DNA from: Beijerinckiaceae bacterium
GTDB taxonomy: Bacteria; Pseudomonadota; Alphaproteobacteria; Rhizobiales; Beijerinckiaceae
Direction of reading: 5' to 3'
Assembly: GCA_009773635.1 (NCBI GenBank)
Contig: WSYC01000013.1
Span: 1 to 64,000 of the forward strand
DNA length: 64,000 nt
Both the position numbers and the translations under genes were made by a program. Below the pieces are notes generated by a model. That model was given only the letters and a program-made list of their open reading frames with translations. It was not told the origin of the DNA and ran no database searches. Below are positions 1 through 7,553 of the stretch, piece after piece (the first letter of the stretch is position 1; each line of letters starts with the position of its first letter).

Positions 1-81
1 ATCGCCACGCGATACGACAAACTCGCCAGAAACTACGCCGGATTCCTCAACCTCGTCGCAGCTCTAAGATCTTGCATGTGA
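1..81 (+). mobile_element. IS5-family transposase, C-terminal 26 codons (cut by window edge)
   Basis: The frame is open from base 1 to a TGA at 79-81 and encodes a tail beginning IATRYDKLARNYAGF and ending LRSCM. This is the usual C-terminus of IS5/IS427-group DDE transposases. The body of the gene and the left inverted repeat lie outside the window. The right inverted repeat is probably in the 20-25 bases after the stop, but it cannot be confirmed without its partner. It abuts the 3' end of the resolvase gene, consistent with insertion into an older mobile island. Confidence 0.75.
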
Positions 82-114
82 ATGTAAACACCGCCTAGCC
101 TCTGGTTCATTTTG

Positions 115-660
115 TTATGACGCGCCCATGACGCGATAGACACTTGCCCGAGCGATCCCGAGCCGCTTGGCGATTTCAGCCGGGCCGAGCCCTTCGGATT
201 TCAGGGCTTCGATGGCGGCACGATCAATCGAGGGCTTTCGGCCCTTGTAGACGCCTTCGGCCTTGGCCTTGGCAATCCCTTCCATCTGGCGTTCGCGGCG
301 CAGGTTGGTCTCGAATTCCGCGAACACCCCGAGCATGTCGAGGAAAGCCTTGCCGGCCGCCGTGCTAGTATCCACCGGTTGCTCGGTGCAGACCAAGGCT
401 GCGCCCTTTTCGCGGATCGTGCGGACGATCGTTTGAAGATCGGCAATCGAGCGGGCAAGCCGGTCGATCCGCGTCACGACAAGCGCATCACCGACACGAA
501 GGAAATCAAGCACGGTCGCCAGCTCGCTCCGTTTCTCGGTGCTGGTGCCGCTGGCCTTCTCTTCGCGGATCACTTCGCAACCAGCCGCGCGCAAGGCCGC
601 GACCTGCAAGGCGGTATCCTGATCTTGCGTGCTGACGCGGGCGTAACCGATGCATGTCAT
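115..660 (-). CDS. Serine recombinase, resolvase/invertase family (TnpR-like)
   Basis: The 181-residue protein starts MTCIGYARVSTQ, so the nucleophilic serine is Ser10, with Tyr6 and Arg8 in the family's expected places. The catalytic domain contains the signature LVVTRIDRLARS, and a C-terminal helix-turn-helix reads AEIAKRLGIARASVYRVM. The length is normal for Tn3-type resolvases and DNA invertases. It cuts and rejoins DNA at paired short sites. Inverted repeats typical of a res site lie directly upstream (674-790). No Tn3 transposase gene is visible, so it may resolve multimers of the island or be a remnant of a transposon. Confidence 0.92.
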   Translation of the reverse strand: MTCIGYARVSTQDQDTALQVAALRAAGCEVIREEKASGTSTEKRSELATVLDFLRVGDALVVTRIDRLARSIADLQTIVRTIREKGAALVCTEQPVDTSTAAGKAFLDMLGVFAEFETNLRRERQMEGIAKAKAEGVYKGRKPSIDRAAIEALKSEGLGPAEIAKRLGIARASVYRVMGAS

Positions 661-673
661 TTTCCGGGCCTCT

Positions 674-790
674 TGTCTTATTTGGTTCTAGACCCTTTAT
701 TTATGTCGTCTTATAATTCGAAAGTCAACTCTAATAAGACGCGGAAAGCGTCTCATTGCGTCGTCTTGCTAAGGTATACTCTTTTAAGAC
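674..790. promoter_or_regulatory. Candidate res recombination site upstream of the resolvase
   Basis: Between the resolvase start and the next promoter, repeats of (C/T)GTCTTA and its complement recur. CGTCTTAT at 707-714 faces ATAAGACG at 734-741. GTCTT at 763-767 faces AAGAC at 786-790. A further TGTCTTA lies at 674-680. Several inverted subsites of about 28-35 bp beside the recombinase gene is the usual architecture of a Tn3-type res region. The number and order of subsites are inferred by eye. Confidence 0.55.
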
Positions 791-814
791 ATGCGGCCCT
801 TACCCACGGCATGA

Positions 815-907
815 TTGACGTGTCGACCTCATCGACATAAACCTGAGATGCGTCGATGAAATCGAAAATGATCGACATATATTCCGGGTGTGTCGATTGC
901 ATCGACA
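815..907 (+). promoter_or_regulatory. Promoter with repeated TGTCGA-N5-TCGACA operators for fic
   Basis: A -35-like TTGACG (815-820) is followed by exactly 17 bases and a weak -10 (838-843). The 17-base spacer is itself a perfect inverted repeat, TGTCGA-N5-TCGACA (821-837). A second perfect copy is at 891-907 and a degraded copy at 851-867. Identical half-sites inside the spacer and downstream of the presumed start of transcription are typical of a repressor operator. The regulator is unknown. The fic product has a winged-helix-like C-terminus and could act here itself. Confidence 0.5.
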
Positions 908-935
908 GTCCGAATCGGCATCGGAGGGATAGGCA

Positions 936-2054
936 TTGAGCAATCAGCCCATGCATTGGCTGGCAGGCCAGCCTTACAACACACTGCCACCGTTGCCGCC
1001 GGTCGCGGATACCGAGACGCGCGCCGTCCTGAAACAATGCATCACTGCCCGCGCGGCGCTCGGGGAATTGAAGCAAGCCGCCAAGCTTATTCCCAATCAA
1101 GCCATGCTTATCAACACCTTGCCTCTGCTCGAAGCGCGGGCAAGCTCGGAAATCGAGAATATCGTAACGACGACAGACAAGCTCTTCCGCAGCGTCGGCG
1201 TCGAAGACAGCGCTGATCCCGCCACGAAGGAAGCGCTTCGCTATGGTCGCGCCCTGTTCGAAGGCTTCCAGAGCCTCAAGCAGCATCCGCTCAGCACACG
1301 CACGGCAGAACGCATCTGCTCGACGATCAAAGGCGTTGAAATGACGGTGCGCAAGGTGCCCGGAACGGCACTGGTCAACCAGAACACGCAGGAGACCGTT
1401 TATACACCGCCGGAAGGCGAGGACCGTCTGCGTGGCCTGCTGGCCAATTGGGAGCGCTACATCCACAACGAAACGGCCGTCGATCCGCTCATTCGGCTCG
1501 CCGTTGCTCATTATCAGTTCGAGGCGATCCATCCTTTCACGGATGGCAACGGGCGCACCGGCCGCGTGCTGAACAGCCTGTTCCTGATTCAGGAAGAGCT
1601 TCTGACGCTGCCGATCCTCTACCTAAGCCGCTATATCATACGGAACAGGCCGGAATATTATCGCCTCCTGCAAGAGGTGACGAGTCGGCAGGCATGGGAG
1701 CCGTGGCTGATCTACGTCATCAGAGGCATCGAAGAGACGGCGATCTGGACCACCGCCAAGATCGGCGCGATCAACGCCCTGGCCGAGCACACGGCGGAAT
1801 TCGTGCGCGGCCGGCTACCGAAGATATACAGCCACGAACTGGTCAACCTGATTTTCAAGCTGCCCTATTGCCGGATTGGCGACCTGACGACCGAAGGCAT
1901 CGCCAAACGCCAGACCGCATCAATCTACCTCAAGCAGCTTGTTGAAATCGGCGTTCTGGCGGAGGTCGAGACAACAAAGGAAAAGCTCTTCCTGCACCCG
2001 AAGCTGCTCAACATGCTGACGACCGATGCGAATGGCTTCAATCCCTATTCCTGA
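936..2054 (+). CDS. Fic family AMPylase, class II (SoFic-like)
   Basis: The 372-residue protein carries the Fic active site [12 protein letters not shown] at residues 199-210; the His and acidic residues drive transfer of AMP from ATP to a hydroxyl on a target. The N-terminal inhibitory motif SSEIEN at 70-75 fits (S/T)xxxE(G/N), with Glu74 expected to hold the enzyme off. The C-terminal part (about 290-372) looks like a winged helix, as in SoFic. I chose the TTG at 936 because GGAGGG lies 7-12 bases upstream and the protein then begins at a normal Fic N-terminus. Its target is not identifiable. The operator-like repeats upstream suggest tight regulation. Confidence 0.9.
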   Translation: MSNQPMHWLAGQPYNTLPPLPPVADTETRAVLKQCITARAALGELKQAAKLIPNQAMLINTLPLLEARASSEIENIVTTTDKLFRSVGVEDSADPATKEALRYGRALFEGFQSLKQHPLSTRTAERICSTIKGVEMTVRKVPGTALVNQNTQETVYTPPEGEDRLRGLLANWERYIHNETAVDPLIRLAVAHYQFEAIHPFTDGNGRTGRVLNSLFLIQEELLTLPILYLSRYIIRNRPEYYRLLQEVTSRQAWEPWLIYVIRGIEETAIWTTAKIGAINALAEHTAEFVRGRLPKIYSHELVNLIFKLPYCRIGDLTTEGIAKRQTASIYLKQLVEIGVLAEVETTKEKLFLHPKLLNMLTTDANGFNPYS

Positions 2055-2110
2055 CGCCACCTCTCATTTGAGCGACTTCCATGCGACCCGCCTTCCGATT
2101 GGCACGCCGC

Positions 2111-2222
2111 GCTTATTTCGTGTAGCGGGAGGATATTCTCCTTATCCTCATCTGCGGGCGGCGACAAATCGAGCCAGACGCGGGATATCAAGGAGGCAAA
2201 GCGCCTCGCAAAGGAGGTCTGA
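2111..2222 (+). pseudogene. Remnant of a RelE/HigB-type addiction-module toxin
   Basis: Directly upstream of the antitoxin, translation gives AYFV, then an in-frame TAG at 2123, then REDILLILICG. After a one-base shift at the G run near 2156-2160 it continues GGDKSSQTRDIKEAKRLA and ends at TGA 2220-2222. The motif (L/I)CGGDKS..DI..A is the C-terminal hallmark of the COG3657 killer proteins that pair with COG3636 antidotes. No N-terminal half is recognisable. The stop codon and frameshift indicate a dead toxin. Sequencing error could explain one lesion but hardly all of them. Confidence 0.6.
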
Positions 2223-2223
2223 A

Positions 2224-2523
2224 ATGGAAACCACCAAATTCGATGCGGCAGACTATCTCGAAACCCCTGAGGCCGTCGCCGCATTCCTTGATGAAGCCGC
2301 AAAAGCGGATGATCCCGCGCATTTTGCACACGCCCTTGGGATCGTCGCACGCTCGAAAGGCATGAGTAAGATCGCCAAGGACATGGGCGTGTCGCGCGAG
2401 ACGCTCTACCGCTCCCTGAGCGAGGATGACAACCCACACCTCTCCACGCTTTTCGGCGTGATGCGCGCGCTCGGGCTTCCTCGGAAGATGATTTCACCTC
2501 CAAAATTAGGAGAAACATCGTGA
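2224..2523 (+). CDS. Addiction-module antidote protein (HigA-like, COG3636)
   Basis: This is a 99-residue protein with a single Cro/C1-type HTH (SKIAKDMGVSRETLYRSLS, about residues 51-69) and an N-terminal segment typical of the COG3636 antidotes that neutralise a RelE-fold killer. The ATG at 2224 follows an AAAGGAGG ribosome-binding site that overlaps the end of the toxin remnant, the usual toxin-antitoxin arrangement. With the toxin broken, the protein may survive as a repressor of its own operon. Its stop overlaps the GTG of the next gene. Confidence 0.82.
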   Translation: METTKFDAADYLETPEAVAAFLDEAAKADDPAHFAHALGIVARSKGMSKIAKDMGVSRETLYRSLSEDDNPHLSTLFGVMRALGLPRKMISPPKLGETS

Positions 2524-2792
2524 CTACTCCTGTCAGAGACCCGTCCGATCCATTTTCTCACCTTAAGACCGGCCTCTTCATCGGTCGGAAGCCAGCCGGC
2601 CCTGGCGATGTGGCCGCAACCGTCAACAGTTTGGCATCCGCCATCGAGATCATCGCCGATGAGACGGACGGCACCGAGTTTTTCACGGATAACCAGCGGC
2701 TCGGGGCCATCCTTGGCATCGCCAGATGCATTCGCCTGCTCAATGCCGAAATGCCCGAAGCCCTCGACAGGTTGATGGAGCAGCGAGGGTAG
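2520..2792 (+). CDS. Small conserved-looking hypothetical protein
   Basis: A 90-residue product starts at GTG 2520, overlapping the antidote stop (GTGA), so translation is probably coupled. It has no transmembrane segment. The sequence is mostly helical with an acidic middle (ADETDGTEFF) and a helix RLGAILGIARCIRLLNAEM. I do not recognise the family. The position suggests an accessory gene of the island transcribed with the antidote. Confidence 0.6.
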   Translation: MTTPVRDPSDPFSHLKTGLFIGRKPAGPGDVAATVNSLASAIEIIADETDGTEFFTDNQRLGAILGIARCIRLLNAEMPEALDRLMEQRG

Positions 2793-2898
2793 ATTGCCGG
2801 CCTATGCCCGAGCACGGCGGCAGTCTCACAGCCGGCAAGACAGCCCAAATGGGCAAGGCGCGCCAGCCTGGGCGCCATTCATCCCGAAAGGAACAACC

Positions 2899-3258
2899 AT
2901 GATGAAGACTTTTCTATCCCGGCGCGCCCTCGCGGCCGGATTGATCGGCGCACCCGCAGGCGCGCTGGCGCTCAACCCGGTCGAAGCGATTCTTCCGGCT
3001 GCCAAGCCGGTGAGGGAAGATTTAACCCGCTACTACGCCTTCCTCTGGCACGAATTCCGCGCGTTGGAGAAGGAACTGGGCATAGAGCCCTTCTGCTCCC
3101 GAACCGCGCATTGCAACGGCGATGTTGAAGCCCTGACCGCTCGTCTGGTCGGCTCACCATCCGAACGGGCCTTGAACGTTCTGACAGCAGCCCATGCCGA
3201 TCGACGGTCAATCTTCTCCGAGGCACCGCCTCTGTTCCGTGGAGGGAGCAAAAGGTGA
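2899..3258 (+). CDS. Hypothetical exported protein with twin-arginine-like leader
   Basis: About 119 residues starting at ATG 2899 (an ATG at 2902 is equally possible), preceded by GAAAGGAAC. The N-terminus FLSRRALAAGLIGAPAG has an SRR followed by a hydrophobic stretch and an Ala-rich end, resembling a Tat or Sec leader. The mature part carries two Cys in CSRTAHC (about 65-71) that could form a disulfide or bind a metal. The family is unknown. The upstream in-frame extension to 2794 lacks any start signal and was left out. Confidence 0.6.
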   Translation: MMKTFLSRRALAAGLIGAPAGALALNPVEAILPAAKPVREDLTRYYAFLWHEFRALEKELGIEPFCSRTAHCNGDVEALTARLVGSPSERALNVLTAAHADRRSIFSEAPPLFRGGSKR

Positions 3259-3379
3259 GTGAAGTTTCCCTGTCCTCGATTGGTGTTGCCACAAGCTGGA
3301 AGACGATGAGCTTTCAGCCGCCGAACTTGCCGCACTCGGCAAGTGTCGGGATTTCATGAAGAAAAAGGCAGGTTTTTGA
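3255..3379 (+). other. Possible small frameshifted ORF
   Basis: A GTG at 3255 overlaps the previous stop and opens a 34-codon frame ending at 3359. A second frame, ending at TGA 3377-3379, reads KLEDDELSAAELAALGKCRD, which is far more protein-like but has no start codon. A single frameshift would join them into a peptide of about 41 residues. I cannot tell whether this is a decayed gene or an error. Confidence 0.3.
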
Positions 3380-3433
3380 TTGCGGCAGAGGGATAGATTC
3401 CGATCTCCTGAGGGATTTTCAAAAACACCACCT

Positions 3434-3463
3434 GCAAACCCCTCAGAACTTCGAGGGGTTTGC
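3434..3463. repeat. 11-bp perfect inverted repeat (hairpin)
   Basis: GCAAACCCCTC at 3434-3444 faces its exact complement at 3453-3463 across an 8-base loop. No T-run follows on the plus strand. It sits between the small-ORF cluster and the excisionase-like gene, so it may be a terminator, an operator or a protein-binding site for the HTH protein. Confidence 0.6.
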
Positions 3464-3570
3464 ATCCGAGCATACCGCGAACCCATTCTTTCCCAGAATT
3501 CGTCCAGTGACCAGATTGCCCTCGCTGAAAGTCGTCGCACCCCGTGGCGGCTCATAAAGAGAGACAAATT

Positions 3571-3801
3571 ATGGAACGGACAAAAGAACGACTTGAAATT
3601 CTCGATGAAACCGAAGCGGCACAATTCCTTCGGATCAGCACAAGAACCTTGCAGGCTTGGCGCGTTCAGGGGCGCGGCCCCCGATTTCACAAAGTTGGAC
3701 GCCTTTGCCGGTATAGCCGCGCCGAACTGGAATCGTGGCTCGACAGCCAGACCCGCACGAGCACCTCGGCACAGACCGTTGCGCAGGCTGCCGGGAAGTG
3801 A
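3571..3801 (+). CDS. Excisionase/AlpA-like helix-turn-helix protein
   Basis: This 76-residue protein is almost entirely a MerR/Xis-like winged HTH: ETAQFL-type helix near residues 12-20, then STRTLQAWRVQGRGPRFHKV and GRLCRYSRAELESWL. Such proteins bend DNA during excision or regulate mobile elements. The ATG at 3571 follows AAAGAGAGAC. The next gene starts 7 bases after its stop, and all four genes to 6961 run in the same direction. It may control the replication genes behind it. Whether it acts as an excisionase cannot be judged without the integrase. Confidence 0.8.
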   Translation: MERTKERLEILDETEAAQFLRISTRTLQAWRVQGRGPRFHKVGRLCRYSRAELESWLDSQTRTSTSAQTVAQAAGK

Positions 3802-3808
3802 TCGCGCC

Positions 3809-4492
3809 ATGAGCATCACCCCGACCACAGAAATCACGGAATTGGGCCGTCGCCGCGCTCGGCGGTGGACCACGCTTCGCGCTGCTTTCATCCTGAGCGC
3901 TGGGCGGCTTGCAGTCTGGTGCCCATGGTGCGAGCGCCTGCATTACCATGGTGCCGAAGAGCGGGGCGGGAAGCCGCGCATCACGAACCGAGTCGCAGAC
4001 GAATGCCGCCCGACTTCTTCTTCGCTGTTTCGCGAAACCGGCTATGACTTGAATGTAATCGGCGAGGTAAAGGACAAAAAACGCCTGTTGCCGAAAGCAC
4101 CCTTTTGCACCGGGGAACCCGACAGCAAGCGGCTGCACAGCAACATCAGCGAGATTGCACCAGGCATTCGTCGCCAATTGCTCAAGGCAATCCTCGGGCG
4201 CAAGTTCATCACCAAGGGTTGCGTCACCAGGCAGCTTCCCAACGATGTTACCCTCTTGATCGGCGGTGACGGGACATGGTGGCAGGCAACAAGTCTCACG
4301 CGGACAATCGCCAAGGGGACCGGCTTGCCTTCGCTTGCCGCTTACCTGTGGGGCGTGCCGGAACCGACCGCCGCTATCCGCATTCTCGAAGCCACCATGG
4401 GCCGCCATCTCGACGGGCAGGCGCTTGATTCCATCCTTGACGCGCTCGACGCATGGCAAGCGCGCGGCCGCCCGGAAAGGCGGACGACGTGA
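3809..4492 (+). CDS. Hypothetical island protein with a Cys/His zinc-ribbon-like motif
   Basis: The 227-residue product begins at ATG 3809. Residues around 37-47 read WCPWCERLHYHG, a CxxC...HxHG pattern seen in DNA-processing proteins of mobile elements. The rest contains a basic region (VKDKKRLLPKAPF) and a helical C-terminus (ILEATMGRHLDGQALDSIL). Its end overlaps the start of the zinc-domain primase-like gene, so it probably acts in the same replication or maintenance function. I do not recognise a named family. Confidence 0.65.
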   Translation: MSITPTTEITELGRRRARRWTTLRAAFILSAGRLAVWCPWCERLHYHGAEERGGKPRITNRVADECRPTSSSLFRETGYDLNVIGEVKDKKRLLPKAPFCTGEPDSKRLHSNISEIAPGIRRQLLKAILGRKFITKGCVTRQLPNDVTLLIGGDGTWWQATSLTRTIAKGTGLPSLAAYLWGVPEPTAAIRILEATMGRHLDGQALDSILDALDAWQARGRPERRTT

Positions 4493-4803
4493 CGCCCGGC
4501 CGGAAAATCGCCTTCGAGAGGGTCGCGCGGGAAGCCGCCGCGCGCGCCTCGCTTATCGTGCCGCGCTGGTGCCCGGACGGGAAGAGAGAGGCCGGCGAAT
4601 GGGTGGCGCTCAACCCGCGCCGCTCCGATCGCAAGCGCGGCTCGTTCAAAGTTAACCTCACAACCGGCAAGTGGGGCGATTGGGCATCGGGCGATCGGGG
4701 TGGCGACCTGATTTCCCTCGCCGCTTACCTCTTTGGCCTCAACCAGGCCGAGGCCGCCAAGCGCGTGGCCGACATGCTCGGGATTTCCGCCTATGAAGAC
4801 TGA
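4489..4803 (+). CDS. Primase-like zinc-domain protein
   Basis: The core WCPDGKREAGEWVALNPRR, then GSFKVNLTTGKWGDWASG and GGDLISLAAYLFG, matches the small beta-ribbon module that precedes TOPRIM domains in primases of phages and integrative elements. I prefer GTG 4489 because it overlaps the preceding stop (GTGA), giving 104 residues. ATG 4453 in the same frame would add 12. The next gene overlaps by 11 bases and carries TOPRIM and ATPase domains, so the two products probably form one replication enzyme split over two polypeptides. Confidence 0.7.
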   Translation: MTPGRKIAFERVAREAAARASLIVPRWCPDGKREAGEWVALNPRRSDRKRGSFKVNLTTGKWGDWASGDRGGDLISLAAYLFGLNQAEAAKRVADMLGISAYED

Positions 4804-6961
4804 TCCCTTCGCTCCGATCGGTGGCGGGAATCCTGAACGCACGCCCGAGAACAAGCCGGCATGGATTGCCGTTCTTCCGGTGCCGGCCGATGCGCCCGCG
4901 GCACCGGAGAAGCATCCGAAACTTGGCAAACCCTCAGGCCGATGGACCTACCGGGATGCTGTCGGCGAGCTACTCGGCTACGTGAACCGGTTCGACGGGC
5001 CGGACGGCAAGCAATTTCGCCCGCTGGTGCTGTTCCGGCCTACCGGTGGCGGCAAGGCTCAATGGCGGTGGGAAAGCTGGCCGTCACCGCGCCCGCTCTA
5101 TGGGCTCGACAGGCTTGCCGCCGTGCCATCGGCTCCGGTGCTGATCTGTGAGGGCGAAAAGAGCGCCGATGCGGCGACACGGCTCGCGCCAGATCATGTT
5201 GCGGTCACCAGCCCGAACGGCTCGAAGAGCGCCACGAAGGCCGATTGGGCCCCGCTCGCTGGTCGTGCCGTGACGATATGGCCGGATGCGGACAAGCCTG
5301 GCGCCGAATTTGCGGAATCTGTTGCCGGGCTCGCGCTCGATGCCGGTGCCCGTTCGGTCGTGACTATCAGCCCGCCCTCCGGCATGCTCGAGGGTTGGGA
5401 TGCTGCCGACGCCGAAAAGGACGGCTGGACGACCGCGCAGGCCGCCGCGCTGATCAAAGCCGCGAAGCCCTTCATCCGGCATGTGGCACCTGCACAAGAT
5501 AACACCGCGCAAGGTGAGGCCCCGGCACGGAAGCGCGCGCCGGCGCAGCGTGACAGCTTGATGAAGCTCACCGAATTTTGCGATCTCTGGCACTCGCCGG
5601 ATGGAGAAGGCTTCATCACGATCCCGGTGCAGGGGCACCGCGAGAATTGGGCAATCCGCTCCCGGCAATTGAAGAACTGGCTGTCCGCTCGGGCCTTTGA
5701 GGAAATGGGAATCGCACCTGGTGCCCAGGCGATCGAGGACGCCTTGCGCGTGCTCGAAGCCCGTGCGGTCAACGAGGGGCAAGCCCGAACGCCTTGGATG
5801 CGCACCGGCCAGCGCGATGGCAAAATCTATGTTGATCTCTGCGATGCCGATTGGCGCGCCATCGAGGTTGCGGCCAATGGCTGGAAGGTTATCGAGCGGC
5901 ACGATCTCCCATTCGTGCGGTCATCATCGATGCGTGCCCTTCCCGAACCGGAGGCCGGTGAAAGCATCGATACCCTGCGCCAATTCGTGAACACGGCACG
6001 CGAAGCGGATTTCATGCTTTCGGTCGCATGGCTGCTCGCCGGGCTTGCCGGGCGCGGACCTTTCCCGATTCTGATGGTGCAGGGCGAACAGGGCACGGGC
6101 AAATCAACATTCGCCCGCGTATTGCGGTCGCTCACAGACCCCAATGGTGCAATGCATCGGCAATTGCCCCGAGATATCCGGGACTTTGCCGTTGCTGCCG
6201 CGAATGCCTTGGTGCTCTCGTTCGACAATATCTCATCGATCGATCCCGAGATTTCCGACATGCTCTGCCGAGCCGCGAGCGGTTCAGGTTTTGCAGCACG
6301 CACCCTTCATTCCGACAAAGACGAGACGGTTATCAACCTGTCGAACCCGATTATCCTGAATGGCATTCCTGCGCTTTCCGAGCGTGCCGATCTCGCGGAC
6401 AGAACAATCACGATCCGCCTAAAGCCGATTGCTTCGGCAGAACGTCAAACGGAAGCCGAGATTTGGCGCGCTTGGGAAGCAGCCGCGCCCAGGGTGCTTG
6501 GCGCGCTGCTCGACGGGATTTCTGCCGGACTCCGCAATATCGCCACGACCGTGTTGCCGGAAAAGCCGCGCCTCGCAGACTTCGCGCTATGGGTGACGGC
6601 CTGTGAACCCGGCCTCGGGTGGAAGCCTGGCTCCTTTATGGCTGACTACATGGACAATCGCCGCACCGCTGCCAATTCTGCTTTCGAGGCGGATGCTGTC
6701 GCGGTGACAATCCATGCCTTCGCGAAGCTCTACGCCACGGTTGATGCCTGGAGTGGCACGCCGACCGAGCTTCTCGACAAGCTCAACGGGATAGCTTCCG
6801 ACGCCACGAAGCGCAGTCGGGCTTGGCCAATCACTGCGCAAGGGCTTGGAAACCGCATGGAGCGCGCGGCACCGCTCTTGCGTGAACGAGGCGTGCATTT
6901 CGAGCGCAAGCACTCTGGCACCCGCTCCTATGTGATCTGGATGGACAAGCCGTCACAATAA
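4793..6961 (+). CDS. TOPRIM / P-loop ATPase replication protein of a mobile element
   Basis: The 722-residue protein starts at ATG 4793 inside the previous gene; the upstream part of the open frame is out of context. A TOPRIM domain lies near residues 110-200, with LICEGEKSAD (Glu120) and WPDADKPG (Asp165, Asp167). A P-loop, GEQGTGKST, is at 431-439, followed by a Walker-B-like LVLSFDN and the segment LSNPIILNGIPAL typical of replicative SF3/DUF927-like ATPases. Its likely job is priming and unwinding during replication of the integrated element or its plasmid form. No terminator with a T-run follows. Confidence 0.8.
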   Translation: MKTDPFAPIGGGNPERTPENKPAWIAVLPVPADAPAAPEKHPKLGKPSGRWTYRDAVGELLGYVNRFDGPDGKQFRPLVLFRPTGGGKAQWRWESWPSPRPLYGLDRLAAVPSAPVLICEGEKSADAATRLAPDHVAVTSPNGSKSATKADWAPLAGRAVTIWPDADKPGAEFAESVAGLALDAGARSVVTISPPSGMLEGWDAADAEKDGWTTAQAAALIKAAKPFIRHVAPAQDNTAQGEAPARKRAPAQRDSLMKLTEFCDLWHSPDGEGFITIPVQGHRENWAIRSRQLKNWLSARAFEEMGIAPGAQAIEDALRVLEARAVNEGQARTPWMRTGQRDGKIYVDLCDADWRAIEVAANGWKVIERHDLPFVRSSSMRALPEPEAGESIDTLRQFVNTAREADFMLSVAWLLAGLAGRGPFPILMVQGEQGTGKSTFARVLRSLTDPNGAMHRQLPRDIRDFAVAAANALVLSFDNISSIDPEISDMLCRAASGSGFAARTLHSDKDETVINLSNPIILNGIPALSERADLADRTITIRLKPIASAERQTEAEIWRAWEAAAPRVLGALLDGISAGLRNIATTVLPEKPRLADFALWVTACEPGLGWKPGSFMADYMDNRRTAANSAFEADAVAVTIHAFAKLYATVDAWSGTPTELLDKLNGIASDATKRSRAWPITAQGLGNRMERAAPLLRERGVHFERKHSGTRSYVIWMDKPSQ

Positions 6962-6978
6962 GAGCACCCCGACCCTGA

Positions 6979-7010
6979 GGCCCCCAGAACCGCCACGCGA
7001 CCGAGGGGGC
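6979..7010 (+). terminator. Possible terminator hairpin after the ATPase gene
   Basis: GGCCCCC (6979-6985) can pair with GGGGGC (7005-7010), which is followed by ATTT. The arm is short, the loop is about 20 bases and the T-run is poor, so this is only a candidate. Confidence 0.3.
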
Positions 7011-7242
7011 ATTTCCTGCATCGGCGGACCAACGCACGCACGGCCACAACCGGAGCGCGCTTTGTCATGCGATCTGTCAACGCCGGGGCAGCCGAACAGC
7101 CGTCCGTCAACCCCGTCAACCCTGATTTGGAAACCGTGTAACTGGCCGGGCTACGGGGCCTTACCGCCCGCAGAAGGGGGGACCCCTCGGAAGGACCCAA
7201 CAAGGGGGGGGGCAGGTTGCCGCTCCGCAACCGACAGCGATC

Positions 7243-7332
7243 TGGACGACCTTGGACGACCCTGATTTCATGGTCGTCCACTACAAGCCATTGATCTGGC
7301 GTCGTTTGGACGGCTTGGACGACCTGGACGGC
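7243..7332. repeat. Cluster of TGGACG(A/G)C(C) repeats
   Basis: Copies begin at 7243, 7253, 7307, 7316 and 7325, with an inverted copy at 7272-7280. Direct copies are spaced 9-10 bases, about one helical turn. Such clusters bind replication initiators (iterons), excisionases or integrase arm domains. The location between the replication genes and the tRNA junction suits any of these roles. Confidence 0.5.
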
Positions 7333-7553
7333 TTCTATTCTTTTTCTATGAAAAGAAAGAGAAGGAACAGCCCGCAAGCGGACACCGTGCGGATATCAGG
7401 AAGAGAAGGGCGCGGGGTAAGGAAAGAGGTAGGCAGAGCCACAAAGATCGCGATGCTGACACGAAAGGCCAGCCGCTGCTTACATGGTGCTTACATAGAG
7501 GGCGACCATCTGGTCTACGATGGCTAGCGAATGGTCTAAGTTATTGAAAAAAT

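Larger units (their letters stand above)
6962..7553. other. Non-coding right end of the island
   Basis: No convincing gene is present in these 592 bases. The reading frames 7252-7527 (+) and 6928-7377 (-) are built from short repeats and lack ribosome-binding sites. The stretch holds a G/C hairpin (6979-7010), two GTCAACCC repeats near 7096-7112, homopolymer G runs near 7176-7211, the TGGACGACC repeat cluster (7243-7332) and the junction with tRNA-Ala. It is probably the attachment and control end of the island. Confidence 0.6.

Noticed and set aside
2045-2518. 157-codon minus-strand frame over the antidote gene
   Set aside because: The plus strand carries a recognisable antitoxin with a strong ribosome-binding site and the toxin C-terminus in front.
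7252-7527. 91-codon frame at the island end
   Set aside because: Its start lies inside the TGGACGACC repeats, the product is a repeat translation followed by basic low-complexity sequence, and no ribosome-binding site is present.
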